A stretch of DNA of 64,000 nucleotides from Acanthochromis polyacanthus (GCF_021347895.1 NC_067135.1:23075847-23139846); one strand, 5' to 3'; positions 1 to 12,098 are shown, counted from the stretch's first letter. The notes: generated by a model not told the origin, from the sequence alone. Numbers and translations: made by a program.

Positions 1-822
1 TCAATTTGGGCAGTGAGTTGTTCTTCATGGGCCACATCAGGTTTGAGATGTTAAAGGTCCAATATTCAGCAAACCTTCCAGCAAATTAACCTCACATGTT
101 CAAAAGATGCAAAGATGGTTCATTTTACCATGACTAGTTTCAGCTTTTGTGGTTTTAACTCGATAATTTTTCATGGAAAAACTTTGACAAATTTTGTTAA
201 CTTTGTGTTATTAAATCAGTAGTTTAGCATTTCAGAAATGACTGTCTGCAACATATTTTTAATTGACTGCATTTCAGTCACTGTTTTGTTGCATCATCTG
301 ACAACAGAAAACAGAAAAATGTACAAACGAGAATGACTTCATTAGCATCAGAATGCAGCATGTGTGAGCTCAGAGAAGGAGAGAAGCTATCAGAAGCTGA
401 GTTCAGGTTAAACTGAAGCACAACAGTCCTGAATTACTGGTTTCTAAACAGATATCTCACCAGTGGGCAGACAGTCAAAGCTAATTTTAGCAACATTAGC
501 CGATAACACTGGTGATTTTCCATCAAAAATGAAAGTAATCCACTGGATGTTTAGGTCCTCAGATGCTGGGAGTGCATGAAGACTTGTGTGTTCGCTCTCT
601 CAGCCAATAGCAGAACTTTTGATGAGTTTTAGTTTTGAAATTTTAACAGAAAGTAAATAAACCTGGTGGACTGAGAGTTAGCTGCTCGTTCTGAATGGTC
701 GACCTTACAAGCAGTGGAAGGCAGGATTATACCATCTTTTACATCTGGGGGAGGCTAGAGGAATCAATGTAGTGATGTTGTCCCAACTTTAATTTTGCAC
801 CTCCAAATTCTTAGATAAACAA

Positions 823-854
823 AACAAGACAGCCTCTTTTAGGGCTGTCTTGTT
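823..854. repeat. Perfect 12-bp hairpin
   Basis: AACAAGACAGCC is followed after an 8-nt loop by its exact reverse complement GGCTGTCTTGTT. No T-run or gene context supports a terminator role, and in a vertebrate genome it is most likely incidental or a repeat remnant. Confidence 0.6.
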
Positions 855-3229
855 GGAAAAAACTTACTTTGGGTAATGGTTTAGTGGAGTTAACATTGCA
901 GTCAAAGCTACTGAAAGAAACAATGAGAAAGATCATTCCTTAAATCTTGACCCAAGTTCTTGCAATGCAAATCCATCTATTGGTAGGTAAAACTTGAACT
1001 GTACCAATTAAAATCAAAAGGCAAAAACTTTCATGGTTTAAATGTAAATAATCAACTTGCCTTTAGAACTGCACAATTTATTTGTGTCGTACTAAAGAGA
1101 TGTGTTACACAAACGGAGTTAAAAGGGAGCAGAATGTGATGAGTGGTAACCATCCCACCGCTGTGTCACCAAAGGATGAAAATCTTCAAATATTGACGAT
1201 GACTCTTTCACATTAAGTTGTGTAACAGTGACGAGGTGGAGAGGTTCAGCAGCAGCTAATAATGATAGCATCTTAACTCCGCCGTGAGTCACCACTCACA
1301 AACAGTGAGTCAGCAGCACTGAGACGGAGCTCTGCAGTGGGCTGCTCTTTATCATGCTGTGCTTTAAAAGTAAGCCGTCATTCGTTATGTGTCTTGTTGG
1401 TGCACCGATGTTTTAGCACTGACTCAGTGATGATGGTGCAGCTCTGCTTCAGTCTAATGCTGACCAGTGCTTTAACTCCAGCAATCTGGTGTTTTACTGG
1501 TGTTTTAGCTTGTCTTTAGTTTATAATCATTACTTGCATGGGTTGTTGTCGACCAGGTTTAAGGCTGGTATTAATGGATATTTTGGCCATGGTTTGGTCC
1601 AATATTCAATTCAATCTGTATGATTTTTCTTTATAAAATGGTGATTATTGTTTGATTTAGCCACTTCTAAAATCTAGACTCATAAGTAACATTAGTTTTT
1701 GAATCTTTTCTTCACACCAATCTGTGAATCAATGTATGAGGTGCCATAAATTGAGAAATAATCAAACTAGTGTCTTGAAAGTTTGCAGGTTCATTGATTG
1801 GTTTGTACATCTGGTCTTCAATGGTGCAGCTCTGCTTTAATAAGAACTGGTTGTGTGATGGTGCAAATGTGATGTTTCTGTCTATTCAAAGCTATTATTT
1901 TTCACTATAAGAGGCTGATTTTATTCTATGACTGGCATCAACATGAGCTTATCAAATGAAGTGTATGGTGCCTATCAGAAGCAGGCTTTATGGGGGAAAA
2001 CATCAAAACTTAGATTTTTTTGCATTGATGGCCAATATTTGAAGATACATTGAGCCAATATGACGGTGAAACCATTCCAATAGTGTCCCACTTTAGCAGT
2101 GCTCAGTGATACTGTAATCCATTTTCATACAGGTTGCTTGGCCAGATTTTGCCCTATTCAGTGGAGTTTTAGTCACATTTTAGTGTGAGTGTTGGCGAGT
2201 GTTTGTCTTCTTGTGTGTCCCGTATGCAATGGTGCATTAGCTCTGGTTTGTCCAGTATTCACTGACCTTTTAGCTTTGTTGTACGTAAGTTCATGGATGT
2301 TTTAACTCTGATTTGGTTCGATATTTGCCAATGTTCTGGTTTAATCCTCTGCTGTTTCAGGCCTTGGTTGGTCTGCAGCTTGCTTGTACTGAAATCTTGT
2401 TGGACCACTCATTTTCCATATAAAACGCTTTTCCTTGATCTGACAGCCACTTGTTTTGTTTTTGAAACGCCACTACTCGAACCTTAAGACGGCACTCCTT
2501 GTCTGTTATGAACATCTTCTATTGAAGGTTCATTTTTCACATGCCATTATTCCTGACATTCTGCCTGGAGGGATAGAAGCAGAGCGATTTCTATGCTGCA
2601 CAGGTTAATTGAGTTTTTTTTTTTCTTCTGGTGTAGTGTTGGATGGACAGTGTGTCGTTATGTGCAGACATTTCTGCAAATTATTGCTAAAATTTTTCAT
2701 AAAACTTCATTGTGAGACTTTGATAAAGATAAGGTACAAAGCTCTCACACATTAAGAGTCTCTTTCTTGCAATAATACCTCGCAGTAATGTTTGCATTCT
2801 CCTGCTGGTCCTATTGTGATACAGTATCACGCTTCATTATGAGTCTGTGCACCCTCAGCTGCTCAGGCTCGAGTCTGGATGGTTGCATTTAGACAGAAAA
2901 CCAGAGGAACTGGTGCAACAGATGGACTGATGGTAATCATGGCTGTACTTTGGTTTGAGGATTACGGCTGCAATGCATCAGTTTATAAAGATGCAGCAGT
3001 TGTATCTGCAGATGTGATGGTACTTGGAAGACGGTTGATGACACTTCTGTCATAGAGGCGCTGCACGTTCAAACGGTAACAGCTAGACATAGCGAATGAA
3101 CCACAGCAGCCAAACACTGATCGTATTTCCAGATCAGCAGGTTTACAGATAAAACATTTTCCCTCAGCTGAGAATCTGTGTCTCTTATAAATAATCATCA
3201 GGAAACGATTTGGTAAAAGGGAGATGCTT

Positions 3230-3450
3230 CTTACAGTTTTTGACATCATTTTGGAACTTTTTCTTGTCATTTTGCTTCTTTTTGTAGTAATTTCATGGCT
3301 TTTACCATAATATGTGTTGTTTTTGTCATCATTTTGGGACTTTTTCTAGATATTTTGCATCTGTTTCTAGTAATTTCATGGCTTTTGTAGTCATTTTTTA
3401 GGCCCTTTGTATACATTTTGCATTTTTTGTAGCCATTTTGTGACTTTTGA
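3230..3450. repeat. Degenerate T-rich minisatellite
   Basis: Loosely repeated units of the form TTTTTGTAGTCATTTTG and TTTCTAGTAATTTCATGG, about 30-60 bp each. The lack of stops on the minus strand comes from the repeat and does not indicate coding. Related arrays occur at 27.4, 42.5, 62.1 and 63.8 kb. Confidence 0.6.
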
Positions 3451-5191
3451 ATCTGTGTCACTCATAAAGAATCATCAGGAAATGATTTGGTTAAAGGGAG
3501 ACACTTCTTCCAGCCGATTTAAATCTGAAACTCTGAGCAGAATCTCCTCCATAGCATCATTTACCATGCAGACCTAGCAGGTTAAAAGACCTTCCTGACT
3601 CTGAAAACTCTGACTTCAGGCTCATCATACCTTACAAACTAATATCACTTCATCGTACAGCCCACTCTAATCAGTCTCCCAAAAATGACATTTTTATACA
3701 AGTAAACTGAACTCATTTTGCGGGGAAACATATTTTTTTTTGCAGGGTTATGTTTGTTTTTTTGACATATGTGTCATTTATTTTGTCAGTAATTTTGATG
3801 CCTTGACTTGAACAGACTTCTAATGAGTCGCCATCATTAAAGATTCAACTAAAGTGAGATTTTTCTGAAGCCTTGCCATAGTTTTTGTGCTTTTAAAGGA
3901 GCAAAACAGCAAGTGGAATAATTGCAAACAGAATGTGAACTCAGGTTTCCTGCCTCCAACCTGGGAACGTAGTTTTTTGGAGACAGGGTTGAATCAACAC
4001 CGAGCTGTTCACAAGAGTCACAGGGAGTGTAAAGTAGTCCTTGAAAACCTTCTCACTGTATCCATTCAAGGTGAAGATGTCTACAAAAAACTCTGAATGA
4101 TGTTGCTCATTAGAAAAGAGGCAAAAGGGAGCAAAACAGAAACAAACTGCTCCCACATCAAGGAAATAAATTATTTTCTCGAGCATGCTTCTCGCCCTGG
4201 AGTCAAATTTATTGTGGGGACATTTTTTAAATTTATTTTTTGGTTTTGTTTTCTGTTATTCTGCATGTGAGAAAACAGTCCATAAACACACATTTTACAC
4301 CATTGAGAACAGAAATAATAAAACACCATCACAGCCTCGGAATACCAATGAGAGTGTCGCCGTTGCTTCGGGCTGCTCGCGAGTTAGTTTTCCGATCAGC
4401 CACGCAGAACATATTGGAGTACGTGTTCGACTCACATTATCTGCTGTGGCCTGTTGGGGACAGGAGCTGCATTCTTGTGTGAACATTTGAAAATTAAAAT
4501 GTGGAAAAAGTGAACGGAAAGCAAACATAAGGTGCCTTTGGTCCAATTAGGCGTCATTTCGGAGGGAGTTTTTGAGCCTTGAAGGGCTTTTGAGGACAAT
4601 ATGATGCACAAAGCGGCATACATGTGTACCTCAAACGCACACTCCTGGATGCTTGGAGTGCATGTAATTTTTCACCTGATTGATCCTGCAGGCCGGAGGA
4701 GATGAGTCGCACTCCCCTGCCAGGTTAACAGGCCCGAGACCATTTCTAATCCTTTCTGAAGAGCTCCATGGGAAATGACAAGGCAGGAAATCAAACCATA
4801 GTTTCCAGTGTTTCACATTTTGTGAGGCAGCCAAAGAGGACATTTTCAGATTTTACATGGTTACATTTTCCACACAAAAGTCTCGCTGAATTTTCTTCTG
4901 ATAATACATGAGTTCTAATCATTTTTTAATAGGAATGGATCAAATTTTGACATGCAATTTGATAGTAGAAGCTTGTTATATGATTAAAGAAATGTATCAG
5001 TGACTCTATGGAGCTTTTTAGTGTTTGCTTTGTGTTTTACATAGTCAAAATGTTCTGAAGTCCCAATTTTAGGGGAAATTTAAGTGAGAATATTCTCACA
5101 ATTCGTTGACTTTTGAAAATGCACTTCACCTTTTTCTGTGAGGAAAGCAAAAAAGATTAACACAACTGTTTATAAATATGGTAAATCTGAA

Positions 5192-5267
5192 TCTATAGAA
5201 AGCAGGTGTTTAGCTTAGCGTAGCACTGATCTATAGAAAGCAGGTGTTTAGCGTAGTGTAGCACTGA
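5192..5267. repeat. 38-bp tandem duplication
   Basis: Two adjacent 38-bp units, 5192-5229 and 5230-5267, both begin TCTATAGAAAGCAGGTGTTT and end GTAGCACTGA. They differ at only a few positions, so the duplication is fairly recent. Confidence 0.8.
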
Positions 5268-5683
5268 GGTGAACAAGAAAAAAAACTAGACTTTCTCAAA
5301 GTGCAATGAAATCACTTCAGGGGTAAAATTACATGTATTTACTGGTACCTTTTTTTAAATGTTATTTTTCTCTTCTGAAAAACATTTTGAGACAGTCTGT
5401 GGAGATCAGAAGATAACACCATTATCCAGATTTCTTTACTCTGTATTATACCAGTAAAAAGATTGAGTACAGAGCTGTAAAAAAACAACAGAAATCTTCT
5501 ATTTTTACAGATTTCTCATACTTAAATGTTCCAGGTCATTGAGATAACCCACATAATGCAATTTTGAAATATTGATTAATTGAAGATGTATTGGAAACCT
5601 ACATCACCCATGTAACAAAGTAATTGCCCCCCCTGAACCTAATAACTGTTTGTTCCAGTTTGTGCCCTGCTGAAAAAAACCAG

Positions 5684-6075
5684 CATGGACCAGCATGCTG
5701 GTCACCAGCATGAAGACCAACATTTGTTGTGTTTTGAAGCTGGTCACCAGCATGAAGACCAACATTTGTTGTGTTTTGAAGCTGGTCACCAGCATGGTAT
5801 GCTGGTCACCAGCATACCATGCTGGTGACCAGCATACCAGCATATCATGCTGGTCACCAGCTTCAAAACACAACAAATGTTGGTCTTCATGCAGGTGACT
5901 AGCATGGCATGCTGGTATGCTGGTGACCAGCATGGTATGCTGGTATGCTGGTGACCAGCTTCAAAACACAACAAATGTTGATCTTCATGTTGGTGACCAC
6001 CGTGGCATGCTGGTATGCTGGTGACCAGCATGGTATGCTGGTATATACCAGCATATCAGCATACAATGCTGGTCT
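5684..6075. repeat. Palindromic CAGCATGCTGGT sub-terminal repeat cluster
   Basis: A dense set of forward and inverted copies of ATGCTGGTGACCAGCAT-type words, mixed with a longer unit (CAACATTTGTTGTGTTTTGA) that occurs twice forward (about 5717-5780) and twice inverted (about 5860-5892 and 5960-5990). The whole cluster can fold on itself. The same words recur just inside the right end of the 5-kb element (10605-10680), which supports both being parts of one transposon. Confidence 0.75.
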
Positions 6076-7609
6076 GTAGTGCTGTGTCACCTGTATGAGA
6101 TGCTGTTGGCTTATTGCCCACACAGAATAATGGCAAGCTGGTAATGTGGTCCTATCATGGAATACTGATGTCAAGCATTCTATTCTATGGTCACCAATCT
6201 TTTATGCCGATTAGCAGAACCATACTTGTTATTAGTCTCCGTTGGGATGCTGAAATGTTGATTGCGACCAGAAGTTGTAAAAATATCACGTGCTTAATGT
6301 TTCTTAATGTCAAGTTGCTGTTCAATGAAGACAATTTGAGGTTTCATGACAATGTAGTTTAATGACAATAAGGTAACAAACATTAGGAAATATATTCCAT
6401 AATATTATTTAATAAGATGAATTACTAAGATTACAAATAAACACACAAGACATCTATGGGCCTAAACAAGGAAAATCCAAAACATGAAAATGCAATATAT
6501 TGTACAACTGGAAATGTTTTGGACTTAGACACTCACCACTTAAGTGGCCTTTTTGTTTTGTCTATTAATGTCCATGATTTTTTTCGGAGATGCAACATCC
6601 AGCCTTTCCCACCCTGGCTTCCAATTCTGCTTGTTCCACATTCTGTTTTTTCAGCCACTCCCTGAAACACACTGAAAAGACATGCACAGATTTGTAAGTA
6701 TCACAGTGTATTAGAAAAATACAATCAAGCATCATAACGCCAAAATGTTAGTAATCTAAGTCTCATGCAATTTGTACACAATTGACTGAAACATGCAAAC
6801 CCCCCTAATATTGATCTTTATACATGAGTACTTTATCACACTTCCATTCACTGCAAGGGACAAAAATTTCTTTCTAGTTTGATGTTTCTGTAACACCAGG
6901 CCAAAGAAACTGTTGGCAGTGCATACTAAATAACCCTGTTACACTGTAAAATCCAATTAGTAATCATTACTTAAAAAAAGCATGCAAACCGGTTGCACTT
7001 AAAAAAAAAAACAAGTAAAGAGAACTAGTTAAATTTAGTTGTACTAACTAGCACTTCCTTTGTAGAGTACACTTACAAATGAGTTTAAGCAACTAAAACA
7101 ATCAAGTAGACTGTACTTGATAACTCATTTTAGAACACGCTTGACTTAGTAAAGACTACTCAGAATTACTATTTCAATCTACTAAATAATTGCATGTTAA
7201 ATTTACACTGTTCAGTTCATTTAACATACTTATCTAAGTTGAACTAACTTAGCATTTCTAAGTTATATATTTACTTGGACAGCAATCTGACTTATTTTCT
7301 AAAACCATGCAAACTGAACTTCAGCAATTTAAGTGGTTCAAAAATATCCATAAAGGAATGAAAAACAGGCTCCAATTTCTTAAAATAATCCGAATTACAA
7401 TTAAACATAATAAATCAAGGTAATAACTGCTGAAAGTTCAAATATAAATTGCCTTTTATTTTTCTTCCATTTACATCAACTTTTTCTTCTCTTTATAACA
7501 CTGTATTTAACACAAAAACCTGAGCGGGTAATGACTGGCAATCTCACCTGTGTGAATGAATGACGAACATCTACAGCCTCTAACTTGCTGATGAACCCGT
7601 GGGCTGACT
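6076..7609. other. Interior of the 5-kb element, no gene seen
   Basis: AT-rich sequence lying 3' of the minus-strand ORF at 7610-8146. Between about 6940 and 7290 it has many ACTTA/TAAGT-type words in both orientations (for example TTGTACTAACTAG and GTTGAACTAACTTAG), a texture often seen in fish repeats. No open frame here is convincing. Confidence 0.5.
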
Positions 7610-8146
7610 TTAATACAGTGAACAATAAGAAACAACTGAATCCACTCGTGCATTTGCATTGTAACTCAACAAGAGATTTTTAAGACTTTGCAATTTTGGT
7701 GGGAGTTTGCTCTCTCCCAGGCCAAGCATCACTCTTTGAATGAAGCCCAAAGTGTTTTTCATGGCCTTTGGGTAGTCTAAATGTAAAGCGTATGACAATC
7801 CAAACAAAAGGCAAAGTGCCTCAGGCAGGTTCTGGACATTGTCCATTACAATACCTCCCTCAACAATGATGGCAGTAGATATTGGGTGAAGGTGGAGCTG
7901 ATTTGGAACGACTTGCTCATCTTCACTGACAACAGTCAGCACCCTGACAGATACTTTTGCCCACGTCTCATCAGTGTCACAATCCTGTGATGAAATCAAA
8001 CAAAACATTCCATCAGCAAAATGTTGTAAATTGTCAATTAAAAATTGTCCCCATTTCAACTGTCCTGACGACACTGCTTTCTCGCCTTGTGCATTAAAGG
8101 AATACTCAGACAATTTGGGAGTTAACCCTTTCTCTGTCATTTTCAT
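7610..8146 (-). CDS. SAMD3-like C-terminal protein fragment carried by a repeat
   Basis: A 178-residue open frame that I recognise by its C-terminal half: STAIIVEGG, then NLPEALCLLFGLSYALHLDYP, then LGFIQRVMLGLG, then LPPKLQSLKNLLL. This order is typical of the C-terminus of the multi-copy fish proteins annotated as 'sterile alpha motif domain-containing protein 3-like'. No SAM domain is present, so this is only the distal part. The true start is unclear: the first Met may be internal to an exon whose acceptor lies near 8140-8165. There is no internal stop. It sits inside the 5-kb inverted-end insertion, so it is more likely transposon cargo than a host gene. The molecular function of this family is not known to me. 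Confidence 0.55.
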   Translation of the reverse strand: MKMTEKGLTPKLSEYSFNAQGEKAVSSGQLKWGQFLIDNLQHFADGMFCLISSQDCDTDETWAKVSVRVLTVVSEDEQVVPNQLHLHPISTAIIVEGGIVMDNVQNLPEALCLLFGLSYALHLDYPKAMKNTLGFIQRVMLGLGESKLPPKLQSLKNLLLSYNANARVDSVVSYCSLY

Positions 8147-8371
8147 AGAGAGACATGATCAATATCATTTTTGTGTCAATACGACCAGTAGCTGGCTTTA
8201 AGCTCAAACAGCATGGCTTAGCTCAGTGCAAGCAATGGCAGTGAAAAGTCAGTGGCTCGGTAAAAGTGAACAAAATATTCACTGTCATGATTTCTGCTAA
8301 GGTAAGTTGTGATGTTAACAGCTGGAAGCCAGCCACTGGACTGTATCAATCTAGAAAACATTTAAGATTTT

Positions 8372-8545
8372 CACCTCTGCCATGAAGGTTATGTTTTGGG
8401 TGGGTTTGTTTGTCTTGTTAGCAACATAACTCTGTGTGCAGATTTTGATGAGACTTTCAGGAAATGTCAGAAAAGGGACAAAGAACAATTGATTAGATTT
8501 TGAGGGTGATCCAGATCACTGTCTGGATACAGGAAATATTCTGCG
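8372..8545. repeat. Dispersed CCTCCGCCAAGG-family repeat, truncated
   Basis: The order CACCTCTGCCATGAAGGTTA, TTGTTAGCAACATAACTC, GATTTTGATGAGACTTTCAG, GATCCAGATCACTGTCTGGA matches a widespread fish repeat that normally begins CCTCCGCCAAGGAGGTTATG. Related pieces lie at 21.43-21.66 and 63.48-63.70 kb. Confidence 0.6.
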
Positions 8546-8695
8546 CTCTCTGAATGCATTTCTAGTTTTTCAGGCATTTCTGCTTTATTTGATAGTGTCT
8601 GTGGAATCAGCTCTCTCCATGGGTCAGACAGGCAGACACTCTCTCTACATTTAAGTCTAGGCTTAAAACCTTCCTCAGGATGGCGAAGCCATTTT

Positions 8696-8733
8696 TAGCA
8701 TGTTTAGCCACGGTGGCGAAGCTAATTTTGCCT
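8696..8733 (+). repeat. Direct repeat flanking the nested insert (partner near 10381-10420)
   Basis: TAGCATGTTTAGCCACGGTGG and the following AATTTTGCCTA recur in the same orientation at 10381-10420 as TAGCACTTTAGCCACAGTGG and AATTTTCCCTA. The pair brackets the hAT-like segment and its surroundings. It may be a diverged duplication; the cause is not clear. Confidence 0.45.
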
Positions 8734-8820
8734 AATAAATGTGAAAAAAGGGTTAACTTACAACTTTTTCGTAATTTGCCAAGCGATAATCAAAGAAAAT
8801 AACAAACCGCGCCTCCTTTA

Positions 8821-9638
8821 CAGCGCTCGATTTAAGGCCGAGAGGTCCGGTCGCCCAAATGACATTTTTGGGCCACCAACATACGTCAATTTAGACATTT
8901 TTAGGAGCCAAAATCAACTTTCAGTGGCCAAAAAAATTAATCCTACTTTTTTTTTTTTTGGGGGGGGGATCCAGTTCCTCTTCCACGTCAACTTGTTAGC
9001 TGGAGCCGCCAAGGTATCACTAGTCGCTGGGCAAAGTGTGCCTTAAAACCCCTCACGGCCGTGGAAAGTCACCCACGAATGAGCAGCGCATTGTCCGGAG
9101 CTCCGAGCGGGCCACTGGGGACGTTGACAGCCGGAACAGGTGCGGTTAGTCCCGGGCAGATGAGCGGCGAGGAGCGGCAGGTGTTAGCCGAGCAGCTAGC
9201 AGGGGATAGCTAGCCAGCCGGGGAGTCTGAGCAGTCTGTGACCGGGGAGAGCAGCCGGCGGACCCGCCGAGTTGAAAAAATGACAGCTCCGGTGGCTTGG
9301 TGCTTTCCGTTCGCGGTGCTCAGGCTCAGTTGGTGCTGTCTTCCGGATGCCGCCACCACATTCTGGGCTGGTTCTGGATCCGACGGAGTCTCGCGGACTC
9401 CCGCGAGATGTTAACGAACATCAGCGACAATAAAGTGTTCAAATTTGAAATTAAATCGGCGGAAATCTGCGGATCCACGGAAAATTGTCATCCCTGAAAC
9501 TTGGATGTGGAGGTCAGTAGTCCAACTCAAAATATTTGGGCCCCTAACCAGCGTGTTTTTTTTTTTTGTCATTTTTGGTCGCCAAAATCGGTTTTTACTC
9601 GCAAATGGCGACCTGGTGACCGTCTAAATTGAGCGCTG
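8821..9638. mobile_element. Non-autonomous hAT-like element nested in the 5-kb insertion
   Basis: The ends are inverted: CAGCGCTCGATTTA on the left and TAAATTGAGCGCTG on the right, the CAG...CTG pattern of hAT elements. CTTTAC occurs at both junctions (8816-8821 and 9639-9644), a possible decayed target duplication. The interior (about 9040-9420) is strikingly GC- and CpG-rich against AT-rich surroundings, and includes a T-run joined to a G-run near 8950. No transposase frame survives. Confidence 0.6.
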
Positions 9639-11424
9639 CTTTACTGAAGAGCGCTTCCGAGTATAACCGGAACGACCCAAATGCTTCCGATCATTAACAG
9701 AAGTACACTGTCACGTGTTTCGTCTCAGCCAATCAGAAAAAAGGATTCGGACTAACCCCGGGAAGGCGTACAACAAGGAGGACAAGGAGAGGGATCTGTC
9801 AGTGGCTGGAAAATGTTCAAAGTCATAAACAATTGCAATATCACATAGTGACTGTTTAATAAAAGGCTTTTCTAGTCTGCATTATTTTGTGATACAAATT
9901 AGTAATTTCTAGTCTGAGGGATAATTTAATAACGGAGTACTTTCCAGTGATACTTTGTAGCTTTAGAAGAAAGCCATTCTATGGCAAAAATAATATTTTT
10001 GTTTAGATGAATCTCATTAGCTTTTATCATGAATCTCATCAGGAAAGTAAGATTCAGTACTTTCTCTTAAAAAGTGTTGAATGAGTATGTATTTTATGTT
10101 ACAGATTGATATGTTGATTTTTTTACAGGAATTGTTGTGCATATTTCTTATTACTTAGAAATAAAAATAGTCCAGATGCAAATTGTGTGTGAGTAACTTT
10201 TTTTAATTAAAATGTTGAAATAAACTGAAGCAATATTGAACATAATTTTTGGCCTCAAAATGCACCAGAATGCAGGAAAAGGACTCCATTTTGTCAAACA
10301 CCCCTCCCACACCTAACCCGCTTCGCACGCAGCAGTACAGATACTGAAAAAGTGTGGCTAAATGTGGCGAAACAAAATTCTAGCACTTTAGCCACAGTGG
10401 TTACAGACAAATTTTCCCTAGTGCAAGCACAGAGATGGGAAGAGTATTAGAGCCACTGAACAAAAATATAACAAAACAGTGGTTAAAAAAAATATCTGCT
10501 CTTTGAAAAAGTCAAAATTCTGAGGAAAAAAATTCTGAATTTCTCAGATCTGACTTTTTTCTCTGAAGTCTGAAACTTTCGGCTAGCTAGCGCATGCTAA
10601 CACTTGCTAAAACCAACATCAAACCAGCATAAACCAGCACAGACCAGCATGAAATGCATGCTGGTCTATGCTGGTTTTTTCAGCAGGGTGATCAGTCTTT
10701 TCCATCACATGGAGGAATTCTGCTCCACTTTTCTCAGCAGAATAGTTTGAATTCAGTCACATTAGATGGTTTTAGATCATGAACTGTTCTTTTAAACTCT
10801 TCACAGAATCTTAGTTAGATTCAAGTTCAGACTTTGACTCCAGAACCTTCATGTAGTTCTTTCTGAGCCCCTCTGACTTGGACCTGCTGGTGGTCTTTGG
10901 GTCTTTGTCTTGCTGCATAAACCATTAGAGTTGAGCTTTAGGTCATGAACTGATGGTGGATGTTCTCCAGGAGGATTTTCTGATGGAGAGCAGAATTCAT
11001 GTCAGGGACTTTGTTCCTCATCTGTTCTTGAATCTCTTTAGAACGTGGCATCATGTGCTGCTTTTTCAGAGCCTTTATCTACTTCACAATGAAGACAGGT
11101 TCTATTTAGTGATGTTTAGGTTCAACAAGCCTGGCAGTAATCATATGTGAGTGTGGATGGAGAAACTGAACCCCGCTGATGAATGAATTTGGTCATTTGG
11201 TAGATTGGTAGCTAAGGGGGCAATTACTTTTTCACAAAGGGCAAGATGGACTGGACAGTATTTTTCTTTTAAGAAATGAAATCATCACCTGCATTTTGTG
11301 TTTGCTTTGGTTATCTTTGTCTTATACTGAAATTAGTTTGATGATCTGAAACATTTAAGTGTGACAAATATGCAGAAATAGAAGACATTTGTAGGGGGGC
11401 AAATACTCATACACAGCACTGTAT

Positions 11425-11956
11425 GTCCCAGTACATGGTGTGCCAAGAACACCAGGATGTCCTCCAACTTCCGCTCAGATTTTGCAGTTTTCATGTCAGC
11501 AGACTTATTAATCATTTTGATGGACAATTGTCAGAGCAGTATTTTTTTTATATACTTTTATAAAGAATTGTTAATGCTGTTCCTTTACTGCTGAGTTAGA
11601 TATTGAGTTTACCTTACCTTTGTAAGGTGAGTCATTCAAAGTGTATCTAAAATGGGAAAAAAAGTCAGTTCTGTTTTAAAATAGTTTATTGCGTGTTTTA
11701 ATCACGAAACCAAAACTGCTTCACAAAACAAGATTTGAAAAAAGCTTTGAAAATTAAAGTGCGTCAGATTTTGTCTGATATAAATGAGTACATGTGTGAT
11801 TATAACATCTGATCACTCTAGAATTAAAGGTTTAATTTGCTAATGATGATCACAAACTTTCAAACACCTTTATGCCCACAGCAACATTCACAACATAATT
11901 AAAATAAGACAACAGAGCAAATCGATATATTTAATTGACCCTGAGCTCTACGTGGA
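11425..11956. other. No feature seen
   Basis: AT-rich spacer between the end of the split TA-flanked element and the 3' end of the protease gene. No open frame or repeat is recognised. Confidence 0.5.
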
Positions 11957-11962
11957 TTTATT
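11957..11962 (-). promoter_or_regulatory. Polyadenylation signal AATAAA of the protease gene
   Basis: AATAAA on the minus strand lies about 137 nt downstream of the TGA stop at 12099-12101. This is a normal distance for a compact 3' UTR. It is the first canonical hexamer seen after the stop. Confidence 0.6.
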
Positions 11963-12098
11963 GGTGGGCAGTCTGTCTGATGTGGTTAAATTAAAAGTAA
12001 AATATTACCCCTCCAAATAGTTGTTAAATGCCATGAAAGCAACACAGTTGTGAGGTTGACCTGAGCTGAAACTTGTACAAATTTGTGCAAAGTTGCAT

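Larger units (their letters stand above)
1..5467. other. Non-genic stretch with minor repeats
   Basis: No coding region is recognisable on either strand. Open frames are short, overlap on both strands and lack splice context. The stretch holds a 12-bp-arm hairpin near 840, a degenerate T-rich minisatellite near 3.3 kb and a 38-bp tandem duplication near 5.2 kb, listed separately. The patch at about 4340-4460 is richer in CpG than its surroundings and open in more than one frame, but I recognise no protein in it. Confidence 0.6.
5665..10688. mobile_element. 5,024-bp transposon-like insertion with CCCTGCTGAAAAAA inverted ends
   Basis: The left end starts CCCTGCTGAAAAAAACCAGC and the right end is its near-exact inverted copy finishing GGTTTTTTCAGCAGGG. 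The ends lie exactly where the host element is interrupted: removing 5665-10688 and one copy of the TG found on both sides restores 21 bp that align without gaps to the intact copy near 34.37 kb. The insert carries palindromic sub-terminal repeats, a SAMD3-like ORF on the minus strand, a CCTCCGCC-type repeat and a nested hAT-like element. No transposase domain is recognised, so the superfamily is open. A 2-bp duplication would be unusual and could be chance. Confidence 0.65.
5468..11424. mobile_element. TA-flanked non-autonomous element, split by a 5-kb insertion
   Basis: The left part (5468-5664) and right part (10689-11424) are two halves of one interspersed element. The outer ends are TACAGAGCTGT and, inverted, TACAGTGCTGTG, with TA at each edge. 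The same family is present in one piece at 34141-34853, where phrases such as CCTGAACCTAATAACTG, CACATTAGATGG and GAACGTGGCATCATGTGCTG occur in the same order. The TA flanks and TIRs would suit a Tc1/mariner-like MITE, but I cannot name the family. No transposase is present. Confidence 0.7.

Noticed and set aside
5604..6174. Overlapping frames of repeated MLVTSIPACH-like peptides
   Set aside because: They translate the palindromic CAGCATGCTGGT cluster on both strands.
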